Assembly: GCA_028687205.1 (NCBI GenBank) | Contig: JAQUAP010000003.1 | Span: 1 to 41,455 of the forward strand | Reading direction: 5' to 3' | DNA from: Candidatus Omnitrophota bacterium | Lineage (GTDB): Bacteria > Omnitrophota > Gorgyraeia > Gygaellales > Profunditerraquicolaceae | DNA: 41,455 nucleotides | Shown here: one piece after another, positions 8,464 to 16,639 of the stretch | Layout: each line of letters starts with the position of its first letter | Numbering within the stretch: the first letter of the stretch is position 1 | Program-made: the position numbers and the translations under genes | Notes under the pieces: model-generated | What the model saw: only the letters and a program-made list of their open reading frames with translations | Told to the model about the DNA's origin: nothing | Database searches by the model: none

Positions 8464-9507
8464 TCACTCCTTAGCCTGGACTTCTCCCGAAGGGCCGACC
8501 TGCCGGTCCGGCAGGGATTGCCTCTTGCCGATTGCCTCGATAATCTTTTCATTAAACTTGCGCTCGATCTCTTCCTTGGCTACCCTGATGGCATTCTTGA
8601 TCGCCCGGATATTAGAGCGGCCATGGCCGATTATCGTTACGCCGTTAACTCCCAGTAAAGGAGCGCCGCCGTATTCGGCATAATCCAGCTCTTTTTTAAA
8701 CCGCTTTAAGCTCGGTAAAAGAAAAAGCAACCCTATTTTACCCAAAGGATTGCTTAATAGATGCCGCTTTAAAAACACCTGCATCGCGCCGGCCGCGCTC
8801 TCCAAAACCTTCAGCGCGACATTGCCTACAAAACCGTCACAGACAATGATATCGGCCTTGCCGGATAAGAAATCCTTGCCTTCAACATTGCCGATAAAAT
8901 TAAGCTCGCTCGTCTGCAGTAATTCATGCGTCTCGCGCATAAATCCGGGGCCCTTGGCCTCTTCTTCGCCTATATTCAACAGCCCTATGGAAGGGTTGGT
9001 TTTATTTAAAATAGTCCGGCAGTAAACATCCCCCATGATCGCGTATTGCAGAAGTTGTGTCGGCTTCGGGTCAATGTTGGCGCCAACGTCAATAATCAAA
9101 GATATGCCTTTTAAGGTAGGAGTGATAATCGCGATGCCCGGGCGCTCTACTCCGGGGATAAGCCCTAAGCCCAAAGTCGCGGCGCAGACAACTGCCCCCG
9201 TGTTTCCGGCGCTAAAAAAAGCTTCGGCCTTACCTTCTTTTACGAGGTTTATGCCGACAACAATGGAAGATTTCCTTTTCCTGCGCACGCTTAAGGCGGC
9301 AGGCTCACACATCTCGATTGTTTCAGGGGCATGCACTACGCTGATATTGGAACCGGAATATCTTGCTTTTTTAAGCAGGGGGTTTATTTTTGTTTCGTCC
9401 CCGGTTAAAATAACCTCGGCGCCATATTCCTTAACCGCTTCCAGCGTACCCTGGATGACTACATTGGGCGCGTAATCCCCGCCCATGGCATCAACGACTA
9501 TTTTCAT
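8464..9507 (-). CDS. plsX: Phosphate acyltransferase
   Basis: Makes acyl-phosphate from acyl-ACP for phospholipid synthesis at the membrane surface. The 347 residues begin MKIVVDAMGGDYAP and contain ICDGFVGNVALK, both PlsX signatures. The last about 18 residues (SLPDRQVGPSGE...) fall on a short palindrome, so the C-terminal tail probably derives from a repeat insertion. It stands between rpmF and fabH, the usual order in many bacteria. Confidence 0.94.
   Translation of the reverse strand: MKIVVDAMGGDYAPNVVIQGTLEAVKEYGAEVILTGDETKINPLLKKARYSGSNISVVHAPETIEMCEPAALSVRRKRKSSIVVGINLVKEGKAEAFFSAGNTGAVVCAATLGLGLIPGVERPGIAIITPTLKGISLIIDVGANIDPKPTQLLQYAIMGDVYCRTILNKTNPSIGLLNIGEEEAKGPGFMRETHELLQTSELNFIGNVEGKDFLSGKADIIVCDGFVGNVALKVLESAAGAMQVFLKRHLLSNPLGKIGLLFLLPSLKRFKKELDYAEYGGAPLLGVNGVTIIGHGRSNIRAIKNAIRVAKEEIERKFNEKIIEAIGKRQSLPDRQVGPSGEVQAKE
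8499..8515. repeat. Short palindrome inside the plsX 3' end
   Basis: CCTGCCGGTCCGGCAGG: 8-bp perfect arms around one central base, read in the plsX frame as part of SLPDRQVG. It is probably a dispersed short palindrome that was tolerated at a protein terminus. No second full copy was found in the window. Confidence 0.6.
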
Positions 9508-9514
9508 CGTTTAT

Positions 9515-9715
9515 TTACTTCCTTTTCTTCTTCTCTTTTATCTTAATCTCAATGACCTGTTTACCTTTGTAGTAACCGCAAACAGGGCAAACCCGATGCA
9601 CTAATTTCGGCTGTTTACATTGCGGGCAGGGGCTAAGATTGCCTGCCTGGACCTTCCAATGTGTGCGCCGCCTTCGGCCGCGCGCCTTAGAATGCCTTCT
9701 TTTAGGTAGAGCCAC
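9515..9715 (-). CDS. rpmF: 50S ribosomal protein L32
   Basis: Small zinc-ribbon ribosomal protein, 66 aa, beginning MALPKRRHSKARGRRRRTHW. Cysteines CPQC and CPVC form the metal site. The C-terminus is lysine-rich. It overlaps the end of the yceD-like gene by 14 nt; the yceD-rpmF-plsX-fabH order is widespread in bacteria. Confidence 0.96.
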   Translation of the reverse strand: MALPKRRHSKARGRRRRTHWKVQAGNLSPCPQCKQPKLVHRVCPVCGYYKGKQVIEIKIKEKKKRK

Positions 9716-10169
9716 AGTTACATCCTCCTTCGTTTAAATTACACCCGCACCTGGGGCATAAACCTTTACAAGCATCGCTGCATAAAGGATTTATCGGATA
9801 ACTTAAAATTATTTCTTCCCGGATATCCGGGTCCAGGTCAATGATGGGTTCCAGTTTATCAACCGCGTAGTGCAGCTCTATCTGCCGGCTAAAACCGGTA
9901 TTAAGCTCCTGCAGGCAACGGCTGCAACTCATGAGCATCGGCGCGTTCAAGCTCAACTTTACGCCGATGGCGTCATAGCTCTTGGAGATAACTGCCTTAG
10001 CCTTTATTGCGCCGCAGAATTTGATAATCTCGGTATCCAAATCCAACTCCGCGGAACTGAACTCTTCGGTGAGCGTTAACCCCTCATCGGGTATTTGTCT
10101 TGTATCTATTTTCACCGGTCGGCTAGCGCAACTTTTCCTTAAGCGCTTTTTCCACAAAATCCGGGACAA
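9702..10169 (-). CDS. YceD/DUF177 family protein
   Basis: DUF177 (YceD) protein encoded just before rpmF, a conserved pairing; the family has been linked to 23S rRNA accumulation. Cysteines SCSRC in the middle and CSDACKGLCPRCGCNLNEGG at the end match the family's metal-binding tail. The longest frame, 155 aa, overlaps coaD by 47 nt. A GTG at 10115 (VKIDTRQIPDEG) would remove the overlap and give 137 aa, which I think more likely, although its ribosome binding site is weak (AAGGAAAAG, about 16 nt away). Confidence 0.85.
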   Translation of the reverse strand: MSRILWKKRLRKSCASRPVKIDTRQIPDEGLTLTEEFSSAELDLDTEIIKFCGAIKAKAVISKSYDAIGVKLSLNAPMLMSCSRCLQELNTGFSRQIELHYAVDKLEPIIDLDPDIREEIILSYPINPLCSDACKGLCPRCGCNLNEGGCNCGST

Positions 10170-10602
10170 AGCTGGATAAATCCGCCCCTAAAGAAGCTGC
10201 CTCCTTCAAAAGCTTAGAAGATAAATAACTGTAAGACTCGTGGGGCATAAGAAAAATGGTTTCTACGTCGGCAGAAAGCTTGCGGTTAGTCAGGGCCATC
10301 TGAAATTCGTATTCAAAATCCGAAAGCATGCGCAGGCCCCTGATCAAGACCTTGGCCTTACGCTTGTGCGCGTAATCCACCACCAGCCCGTCGAAATCAA
10401 CAACCTCAACCCCTTTTAAATCAGCAGTAGCTTTTTTAAGCATCGCTACTCTTTCCTTAACCGGAAAGAGCGGCTTTTTTTGCGGATTAGCGGCTACCGC
10501 CACAATCACTTCAGAAAAAATCTCCTGCGCCCTCTTGATCAGGTCAATATGGCCGTAAGTTACCGGGTCAAATGTCCCGGGGTAGATTGCCGCCTGGCAC
10601 AT
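10123..10602 (-). CDS. coaD: Phosphopantetheine adenylyltransferase
   Basis: Penultimate step of CoA synthesis, forming dephospho-CoA. The 159 residues carry the nucleotidyltransferase motif YPGTFDPVTYGH at 7-18, RGLRMLSDFEYE, and the C-terminal YSYLSSKLLKEAA (ISSS/T-type motif). It lies 3 nt from rsmD, a common pairing. Its product feeds both acyl carrier proteins in the window through the phosphopantetheine arm. Confidence 0.95.
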   Translation of the reverse strand: MCQAAIYPGTFDPVTYGHIDLIKRAQEIFSEVIVAVAANPQKKPLFPVKERVAMLKKATADLKGVEVVDFDGLVVDYAHKRKAKVLIRGLRMLSDFEYEFQMALTNRKLSADVETIFLMPHESYSYLSSKLLKEAASLGADLSSFVPDFVEKALKEKLR

Positions 10603-10605
10603 GGG

Positions 10606-11151
10606 TTAAGGCTCCTTTTTCCTGTATAAAGAAAGCAGGGTTTGGGAATATTTATACTGCCTGAATAAACTTAAAACTCCCAGGGAACCTGGGAGGTTTT
10701 CGCGCTTAAAATGCTGCGCTATGACTAAACCGTAAGGCGATAATATATCATAAGCCTCCAGGGTTTGCAAGGTTTTTTTTACCAAATCCTGGTAATATGG
10801 AGGGTCTAAGAAGATGATATCAAAGCTTTTACGGCTCTTATGGAAATTCTCAATGGCCCGCTGGGCATCCTGGGGGTAGACGGCGCACTGCGGATTTTTA
10901 AGCAGCTCGATATTCTGCTTGATGGCTGCCAGGCAATCAGGGTTAGTTTCTACCAGGGCCAAAAAACCCGCTCCGCGGGAGAGGGCCTCAAAACCAACGC
11001 TGCCTGAACCGGCAAACAGCTCCAGGAAAGAGAGCCCTTCGATATCGCCCAGAATATCAAATAAAGCCTTCCTTACCTTATTCTGCGTCGGGCGTATACC
11101 TTTAGGCAGCTTTAAAACCCTGCCCTTATATTTACCGGTAGTTATCCTCAT
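10606..11151 (-). CDS. rsmD: 16S rRNA (guanine966-N2)-methyltransferase
   Basis: AdoMet-dependent rRNA methylase of 181 aa. N-terminal MRITTGKYKGRVLKLP and PTQNKVRKALFDIL are RsmD signatures; ELFAGSGSVGFEALSRGA is the AdoMet loop and FLDPPY the catalytic motif. It sits between the oxidoreductase at 11156 and coaD with gaps of 3-4 nt, in the same transcription unit. Confidence 0.94.
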   Translation of the reverse strand: MRITTGKYKGRVLKLPKGIRPTQNKVRKALFDILGDIEGLSFLELFAGSGSVGFEALSRGAGFLALVETNPDCLAAIKQNIELLKNPQCAVYPQDAQRAIENFHKSRKSFDIIFLDPPYYQDLVKKTLQTLEAYDILSPYGLVIAQHFKRENLPGSLGVLSLFRQYKYSQTLLSLYRKKEP

Positions 11152-11155
11152 AGCG

Positions 11156-12661
11156 CTAACAATACTTCAGGTAAGCCAGGGTTAAATCCGCAGCTTCTAT
11201 GCCGGAAACAAAACAAGCGTGGGCTCCTGCGCCCGGCCTGGTCCAGGCCCCGGCAAGAAAAAGCCCTTTAATGCCTGTTTGCTGCGCTGGCCGGCTGATC
11301 ACAGACTGGCTGGGCAGCTGGGCAAACCCGTAAATCGCGCCTTCCGGTGAAATGCCGTAGCGCTGCATTGTCCGCGGGGTCGCTGCTTCCATAACTTCAA
11401 TATTAGCGCTCAATCCGGGCAGGAGCTTTTCAGCCCGCTGAATAAATTTTTGCGCCACCTGCGCCTTCTTTTGCCTGTATTCCTCCGCGCCTAAATCAGC
11501 CCAATTAGCGTAATTATCCAGGGTCATGATTAAAAGGCTCCCCTTTCCATCCGGCGCCAGCCCCGGGTCAAGCTGCGCGTGGTCAACTAAAATCAGCGGG
11601 CAATGTTCGTAATCGCCGGAAAGCGAATAATTATAATTGGCATCCTGGTCATAGGCGGTATTGATGGAAAACATAAAGTGGTCCATCCCCAGGCTTTTAG
11701 CCGGTAGTTTTAAACCCAGGTAGACTTGAAAAGCGGAAACGGATTTTTCCATTGCTGAAAGGCGGGCGCGGTATTTATTCTTTAAGGTTTCATCATCAAG
11801 CATCACGCTGAGCGTATCTAAAATATTGGCGTTAGAAATCACGGACTTTGCTTTATAGGTTTCACCGCTCTCCGTGACTACCGCGCTTACCGCCCTGCCC
11901 TTCGCGGTAACAATCTTGGCTACGCTAGTATTAAATTTAAAAACCCCGCCTTTTTCCTTTATCCGTTCGGCAATCGCCTGAAAAAGTGCCTGGTACCCGC
12001 CTTTGATGTAAACCGTGGAGTCATAATAGAAACCCGTAAAAACAATTAAAAAATAAAGCGCGGAGAGCTTAGAAGGCGGTAACCCCATATACCGCCAGAT
12101 ATCGGTAATCAGCGCTCTTAATTTTTTATCTTTAAGGCGCCTGTCAATCATCTGGCCGGCGGTCAAACACGCCGCTTTTACGATCGCCGGATAGATAAAG
12201 GGGCTAAGCAACATCAATAACCAGTAAGGAAGCGGTGAAGAAGAAAATTTTTTAAACTGCCGGTAGAACCTGTCAAATTCGCTGAAAAGCTTCTTTATCC
12301 CCTTTTCTTCTCCGGGAAACGCCGCAAGCAGGTAATCTACCAGGTGAGCGCGGTTAAAATCCGCGATAAAATCATGTTCCGGATAAATAACGCGCATAAA
12401 ATCTTTTAAGGCGATAAACTCAACTTTTTCCGCTACGCCGAATGCTTCAAGATGCTTCCTTACCTCTCCCTCTTTATCCAGGGCGTCTACGCAATGCAAA
12501 GAAGATTCAAAACTAAAACCTTTGCGTTTAAAACCGGTGGCAAAGCCTCCCGCGCCAGGTTGCTTCTCGATAAACAGCACCTTTTTACCGCAGCAAGAAA
12601 GCTTCAATCCGGCGGCTAAGCCTCCGCTACCCGCACCGATTATAATCGCGTCGTATTCCAT
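11156..12661 (-). CDS. FAD-dependent oxidoreductase of the phytoene desaturase/CrtISO/RetSat type
   Basis: A 501-aa flavoprotein. The FAD-binding GAGSGGLAAGLKLSCCGK lies at 9-26, followed by the CrtI-type loop EKQPGAGGFATGFKRKGFSFE, and the C-terminus ends with LFLAGAWTRPGAGAHACFVSG, the usual second FAD motif. Family members desaturate, isomerise or saturate polyenes. No other carotenoid gene is visible, so the substrate could be a polyene or unsaturated acyl chain from the second lipid cluster (inference). It follows the alpha/beta hydrolase by 19 nt and precedes rsmD by 4 nt. Confidence 0.85.
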   Translation of the reverse strand: MEYDAIIIGAGSGGLAAGLKLSCCGKKVLFIEKQPGAGGFATGFKRKGFSFESSLHCVDALDKEGEVRKHLEAFGVAEKVEFIALKDFMRVIYPEHDFIADFNRAHLVDYLLAAFPGEEKGIKKLFSEFDRFYRQFKKFSSSPLPYWLLMLLSPFIYPAIVKAACLTAGQMIDRRLKDKKLRALITDIWRYMGLPPSKLSALYFLIVFTGFYYDSTVYIKGGYQALFQAIAERIKEKGGVFKFNTSVAKIVTAKGRAVSAVVTESGETYKAKSVISNANILDTLSVMLDDETLKNKYRARLSAMEKSVSAFQVYLGLKLPAKSLGMDHFMFSINTAYDQDANYNYSLSGDYEHCPLILVDHAQLDPGLAPDGKGSLLIMTLDNYANWADLGAEEYRQKKAQVAQKFIQRAEKLLPGLSANIEVMEAATPRTMQRYGISPEGAIYGFAQLPSQSVISRPAQQTGIKGLFLAGAWTRPGAGAHACFVSGIEAADLTLAYLKYC

Positions 12662-12680
12662 CTTAGGTTATTTTACGGGG

Positions 12681-13511
12681 CTAACTTAGGAACTTAATCA
12701 ACTCTTCGGCGACTTTGTTTTTTTGCTTATCAATCGTTATCATATGATAACTGTCATCAAGTATCACCAGGTGTTTGTCGGGAGAGGCAATATGCTCGTA
12801 TACATATTGCGCGTTTTTAGGGCTGGTCATATCGTCATCCCTGGCGTGGAGAATAAGAATGGGCGCACGCACGCCGGAGAATTCCCGCTTAACCACTTTC
12901 GTGAGCAGGTAATGCTGATAAAGGCAGCTCATCGGGAAGAACGGACTGCCAAAGATCACTATCCTGTCGTCATCATCCGCTGCTTTAGCGTTACGATAAA
13001 ACCTCTCGAAGCCTGCCCTGAGCAGCTCATTCTTTAACCCGTAAGGCCAGCTCTCTCTTACGTTAAACCTGTTCCGGATAAAAGGCACATGCCATAAAAC
13101 ATCCATGCATATTTTACTCTTCGGGACTGCCCAGCCGTCATAGACAATGGTCGGCGCCAAAGCAATGATCTTGGAAACTAAGGAAGGATACTTATAGGCA
13201 AGGTGGATAGCCATCAGGGCGCCCATGGATAAGCCGCCTACAGCGACATCGGCATACTGTTTTTTAAGGCCTTCCAGGTCTTTGGCGCAGGCCTCGGCTA
13301 TCTCCTGCCAGGTAACGCGCCTCAACTCAGCCAGGCTCCCGCAATGTTTGGGCAGGGCATTGCAAAGCACGCTAAAGCCGGCCTTATTCAGGGCTTTGCC
13401 CAGATAATTCATCTCCGAAGGCGTGCCGGTAATGCCGTGGATTAACAGAACGGCCTTAGCGGAGTTACCTTTAAGAAAAAAATTGAATTTTTGGGAATTC
13501 GCAGTTTCCAT
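12681..13511 (-). CDS. Alpha/beta hydrolase, carboxylesterase/monoacylglycerol lipase type
   Basis: A 276-aa serine hydrolase without signal peptide. LLIHGITGTPSEM forms the oxyanion region at about 22-34, GGLSMGALMA the nucleophile elbow, HARDDDMTSP the acid region and SYHMITID the histidine. This is the lid-poor carboxylesterase class acting on short acyl esters, possibly an acyl-thioester or lipid ester here. It heads the long minus-strand run. A TGCTATAAT -10 ends 11 nt before the ATG and no Shine-Dalgarno is present, suggesting a near-leaderless start. It is divergent from the acyltransferase at 13595. Confidence 0.86.
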   Translation of the reverse strand: METANSQKFNFFLKGNSAKAVLLIHGITGTPSEMNYLGKALNKAGFSVLCNALPKHCGSLAELRRVTWQEIAEACAKDLEGLKKQYADVAVGGLSMGALMAIHLAYKYPSLVSKIIALAPTIVYDGWAVPKSKICMDVLWHVPFIRNRFNVRESWPYGLKNELLRAGFERFYRNAKAADDDDRIVIFGSPFFPMSCLYQHYLLTKVVKREFSGVRAPILILHARDDDMTSPKNAQYVYEHIASPDKHLVILDDSYHMITIDKQKNKVAEELIKFLS

Positions 13512-13522
13512 AAATGGTAGAT

Positions 13523-13528
13523 ATTATA
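13523..13528 (-). promoter_or_regulatory. Extended -10 promoter of the hydrolase operon
   Basis: Minus strand TGCTATAAT, an extended -10; no clear -35. The predicted start of transcription is about 5 nt before the ATG at 13511, leaving no room for a ribosome binding site. Confidence 0.6.
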
Positions 13529-13557
13529 GCATAAAATAACCAAAGTTAAATTTTTAA

Positions 13558-13586
13558 TTGTGCCGACTGCCGCTTTTTGTTATACT
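13558..13586 (+). promoter_or_regulatory. Sigma70-type promoter of the GNAT/FemAB-like gene, leaderless
   Basis: TTGTGC at 13558-13563, 17-nt spacer, TATACT at 13581-13586. Transcription would begin near 13593, within a few bases of the ATG at 13595. It faces the minus-strand promoter at 13523 back to back. Confidence 0.65.
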
Positions 13587-13594
13587 ACTGCACT

Positions 13595-14758
13595 ATGGAA
13601 GGAACGCACACGGGATTAAAATTTTCCATCGTTAAAAGGATAAGCGCTATCCCTGCGCAGGATTGGGATAATCTTTTCGGCAAAGGCCTGATTGAAAGCT
13701 ACGGCTACCTGAAAAACCTGGAAGAAGGCGGCGCGGAAGAATTTTCTTTCGGGTACCTCCTGGGAAAACGTAACGATACTATCGTTTTCATCCTCCCCTT
13801 CTTTAGCGTGGACTTTTCCCTAGCTATGCTCCTGCCTGGCCCCTTGCGTAAACTGGCCGGCAGGTTTAACCGCTGGCTAAGAATGAAAGTGCTCTTCCCG
13901 GGTTCTCCGACTACCGAAGGATTCTCGATGGGCCTGTCCCCTGATGAAGAATTTGACGTTGTTTTAGGTAAAGCCCTGGAAAAATTAGAGGCCTTCTCTA
14001 AAGAAGAAAAAATAGCGGCGCTGGCATTCTATAACCTTCCGCCGCAATACCGCAAATTAGCCGCATACCTAAAACAGAAAAAATTCCTTAAACTCGAAAC
14101 CCTGCCGACCACCGCGCTGACTATCCAAGCCGCTTGCCTGGAAGAATATATTAAAGGCCTGGGGAAAAACACCCGTAAAGACTTAAAGAAAAAACTGCGC
14201 CGCTCCGCGGAACTCGCCCAGCTTAGGACCGAGCCGCGCGAAGATGTAAGCGATATAATCGACACTATCTACAGGCTCTACCTGGATAATTTTAACGACG
14301 CGGACGTGCATTTTGAAACCCTCACCAAAAAATTCTTCCTGGATATCGGCAAAAATATGCCGGGAGTAGCCAAATACTTTATTACTTACGATGGGGAAAA
14401 AATCGTCGCCTTTAATTTATGTTTAATCAAAGACGGGACGTTTATCGATAAATTCATCGGCTTTGATTACAACGTAGCGCATAAGTACCACCTTTATTAT
14501 ACTACCTTCTGCCATAATATCGAATGGTGCATAACGCATGGTCTCAAAGTCTATCAGCCGGGGTTCAGCGATTACCACCCTAAGGTAAGGCTGGGAGCCA
14601 AGTTAATCCCCCTGGATATCTACGTAAAAATATTTAACCCGCTGCTTAACGCGCTCATCAGGCTGGCCAAGCCCTTAATCGAGCCGAAAAACATGGACCC
14701 TGTCCTGAGGCAAATCGAGAAGAAAAAAGGAAAGGTTAATTTAGAGGAAACTTCTTAA
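13595..14758 (+). CDS. FemAB/BioF2-like GNAT-fold acyltransferase
   Basis: Cytoplasmic 387-aa protein of the Acetyltransf_6 (BioF2-like) kind, with two GNAT-like halves. Key stretches are KNTRKDLKKKLRRS at about 190-205, typical of this family, then FNLCLIKDGTFIDKFIGFD and GLKVYQPGFSDYHPKVRLGA near the C-terminus. Relatives transfer acyl or amino-acyl groups to peptidoglycan precursors or lipids; the donor here is unknown. I use the ATG at 13595: the longer frame starts at a TTG inside the -10 region. It is one of only two protein genes I place on the plus strand. Its last 23 bases overlap the end of the convergent KS gene. Confidence 0.72.
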   Translation: MEGTHTGLKFSIVKRISAIPAQDWDNLFGKGLIESYGYLKNLEEGGAEEFSFGYLLGKRNDTIVFILPFFSVDFSLAMLLPGPLRKLAGRFNRWLRMKVLFPGSPTTEGFSMGLSPDEEFDVVLGKALEKLEAFSKEEKIAALAFYNLPPQYRKLAAYLKQKKFLKLETLPTTALTIQAACLEEYIKGLGKNTRKDLKKKLRRSAELAQLRTEPREDVSDIIDTIYRLYLDNFNDADVHFETLTKKFFLDIGKNMPGVAKYFITYDGEKIVAFNLCLIKDGTFIDKFIGFDYNVAHKYHLYYTTFCHNIEWCITHGLKVYQPGFSDYHPKVRLGAKLIPLDIYVKIFNPLLNALIRLAKPLIEPKNMDPVLRQIEKKKGKVNLEETS

Positions 14759-15953
14759 GCACCAGGCAGGCATTATTCCCGCCAAAGGCAGAGGCGCTGT
14801 TCAGGGCAACATCTACTTTAACCCGGCGCGCTGCATTCGGTACACAATCAATATCACATTCCGGGTCAGGAGTTAGATAGTTAATCGTGGGAGGGATGAT
14901 GTCATTCTTCACGCTCAGGGCGCAGGCGACTGCCTCGATTGCCGAAGCCGCTCCCATAGTATGGCCGAGCATGGACTTAATCGAACTTACCGGTAATTTC
15001 TTATAATAATCGCCGAATACTTTTTTGATTGCCAGGCACTCTTCCCGGTCGTTAGCCGGGGTGCCTGTGCCATGGGCATTAAAATAATCCACGCTTTGCG
15101 CGCCAATTTTACTGGCGTAAAGCGCCTTCTCAATCGCCTCTTTGATCCCATCAGCGAAAGGCGCGGTCATATGATGGGCATCGCAGCTTAAGCCATAGCC
15201 CGCTACTTCAGCGTAAATAGACGCCTGCCTTTTTAAGGCTGCCTCAAGGGGCTCCAAAACAACAATCCCGGCGCCTTCTCCCACCAGCATCCCTTTTCTG
15301 TTTTTATCAAACGGCCGGCACATCTCGGGGGCTACGGCAAGCAAGCGGTTAAAACCTAAGAAAGCAATCCTGGAAAAGGCATCCGTGCCTCCAGCCAGCA
15401 TAACTTCCGCTTTATCCATCTGGATAAGGTCGCAGGCATAACCAATGGCGTAATTGCCGGCAGCGCAGGCATTGGGAATGACTAAGTTCGGGCCTGCTAA
15501 ACGTAATTCTTCCGCTACATTTAAAGAAAGCACATTAGCCGGGTAGCGGGGGATTAATTGCGGGTCTATTGCCTCCACCCCATTTTTCACCCAGGCGTCA
15601 TTTAATTTCTCAAGCACCTGGGATTCTCCCATGGTCGTGCCGATGACTACGCCTGTCTTATCTGGATTAAGCTCAGCTAATTTAATTCCGGCATCGCTGA
15701 GGCCAAGTTTTGCCGCGGCTATTGCCAGGAGCGAGGCCCGGCCTAGCTGGTTAGCTTTCTTTTTATCTAAAAAATCTTCGGGTTTAAAATCCTTGATTTC
15801 TCCGCCGTAATGCGTAGGATAGGCAGAGGTATCAAAGGAAGTGATGCGGCTGATCCCGGATTTTCCCGCGATTAAAGCGCTCCAGAAATTATCTTTACCT
15901 ATCCCTATGGAGGATACGACCCCCACTCCGGTTATGACAACGCGCTTATCCAT
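14736..15953 (-). CDS. Beta-ketoacyl-ACP synthase, second cluster (KS-alpha-like)
   Basis: A 405-aa condensing enzyme of the FabF family with an intact triad: Cys163 (NACAAGNY), His294 (NAHGTGTP) and His331 (KSMLGHTMGAAS). It ends a five-gene set with KS-beta, KR, ACP and DH, each spaced 19 nt or less or overlapping. Being paired with a dead homologue makes it the likely KS-alpha of a type II polyketide or specialised fatty-acid synthase. Its ATG overlaps the dehydratase gene by 8 nt. Alternatively it is a plain FabF paralogue. Confidence 0.88.
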   Translation of the reverse strand: MDKRVVITGVGVVSSIGIGKDNFWSALIAGKSGISRITSFDTSAYPTHYGGEIKDFKPEDFLDKKKANQLGRASLLAIAAAKLGLSDAGIKLAELNPDKTGVVIGTTMGESQVLEKLNDAWVKNGVEAIDPQLIPRYPANVLSLNVAEELRLAGPNLVIPNACAAGNYAIGYACDLIQMDKAEVMLAGGTDAFSRIAFLGFNRLLAVAPEMCRPFDKNRKGMLVGEGAGIVVLEPLEAALKRQASIYAEVAGYGLSCDAHHMTAPFADGIKEAIEKALYASKIGAQSVDYFNAHGTGTPANDREECLAIKKVFGDYYKKLPVSSIKSMLGHTMGAASAIEAVACALSVKNDIIPPTINYLTPDPECDIDCVPNAARRVKVDVALNSASAFGGNNACLVLKKFPLN

Positions 15954-16380
15954 GTTGGACGCTAAAACTTAATTCTCCGCTGGCCACTTCTTTATCCCCA
16001 ACTTCTGCCTTAGCTTTAACTAATCCCGCGCCGGAGATCACCTTAATGGGCTCTACCGTGATTTTTAACTGGTCGCCCACGCTTACCGGATGCAGGAACC
16101 TCACTTTGACCGCGCCCAGATAATAAGCCGTTTTCTTATCGGCGGGATTTTTTTCCGGGGAATAAAACATGATAATCGCGGCCTGCGCCATAGCCTCAAT
16201 GATTAAGGCTCCCGGCATAACCGGCATATCCGGAAAATGCCCGGCGAAAAAGCCTTCATTAATGGATACATTCTTGAGCGCTGTAATTTTCTTGCCGGGC
16301 TCCAGTTCCAAGACTCGGTCAAGCATCAGGAAAGGAAATTTTTGCGGCAGGATCTTCTGTATCTCTTCAATATTAAGCAT
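15946..16380 (-). CDS. 3-hydroxyacyl-ACP dehydratase, FabZ-like
   Basis: Hotdog-fold dehydratase of 144 aa. The catalytic dyad is present: His48 in AGHFPDMPVMPG and Glu62 in ALIIEAMAQAA. The N-terminal LPQKFPFLMLDRV has Gln where most FabZ proteins have LPHRxPFL, a departure at a conserved but non-catalytic site. It overlaps both neighbours by 8 nt, so its amount is tied to ACP and KS. It is the only FabZ-like gene in the window and might also serve the housekeeping pathway. Confidence 0.9.
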   Translation of the reverse strand: MLNIEEIQKILPQKFPFLMLDRVLELEPGKKITALKNVSINEGFFAGHFPDMPVMPGALIIEAMAQAAIIMFYSPEKNPADKKTAYYLGAVKVRFLHPVSVGDQLKITVEPIKVISGAGLVKAKAEVGDKEVASGELSFSVQHG

Positions 16381-16621
16381 TGGTTTTTTCCAGGTATTCT
16401 TTGGCTACGGCAACCGTCTCTCTTAAGGTAGTCAATTTAGTAAGCTTTTCTTCCGGTATCGTGATTTTATATTTTTTTTCCATCCCGGCCATGATCTCAA
16501 GGGCCATCATCGAATCCATCCCCAGCTCCTCAAAAAATTTGGCGTCCGGAGTAACTTCGCTTGGGTCTTTTTCAACGATCTCCGCGATCATATTCCTTAT
16601 TTCGTTTTCTAAATCTGGCAT
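16373..16621 (-). CDS. Acyl carrier protein, second cluster
   Basis: An 82-aa carrier protein; the phosphopantetheine site is Ser37 in EELGMDSMMALEIMAGME. The methionine-rich recognition helix after the serine differs from the housekeeping ACP ([16 protein letters not shown]), suggesting dedicated partners. Its C-terminal part, PEEKLTKLTTLRETVAVAKEY, resembles polyketide-type ACPs. It lies 18 nt after the ketoreductase and overlaps the dehydratase by 8 nt. Confidence 0.92.
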   Translation of the reverse strand: MPDLENEIRNMIAEIVEKDPSEVTPDAKFFEELGMDSMMALEIMAGMEKKYKITIPEEKLTKLTTLRETVAVAKEYLEKTNA

Positions 16622-16639
16622 CTTAATTCTCCCCCTCTT

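Noticed and set aside
8463-8552. 30-residue N-terminal extension of FabH
   Set aside because: Lies inside plsX and the palindrome, has no FabH similarity, and the ATG at 8462 has a good AAGGAGTG.
13577-13594. TTG start of the acyltransferase gene
   Set aside because: It is within the -10 region of the predicted promoter, and the ATG at 13595 fits a leaderless start.
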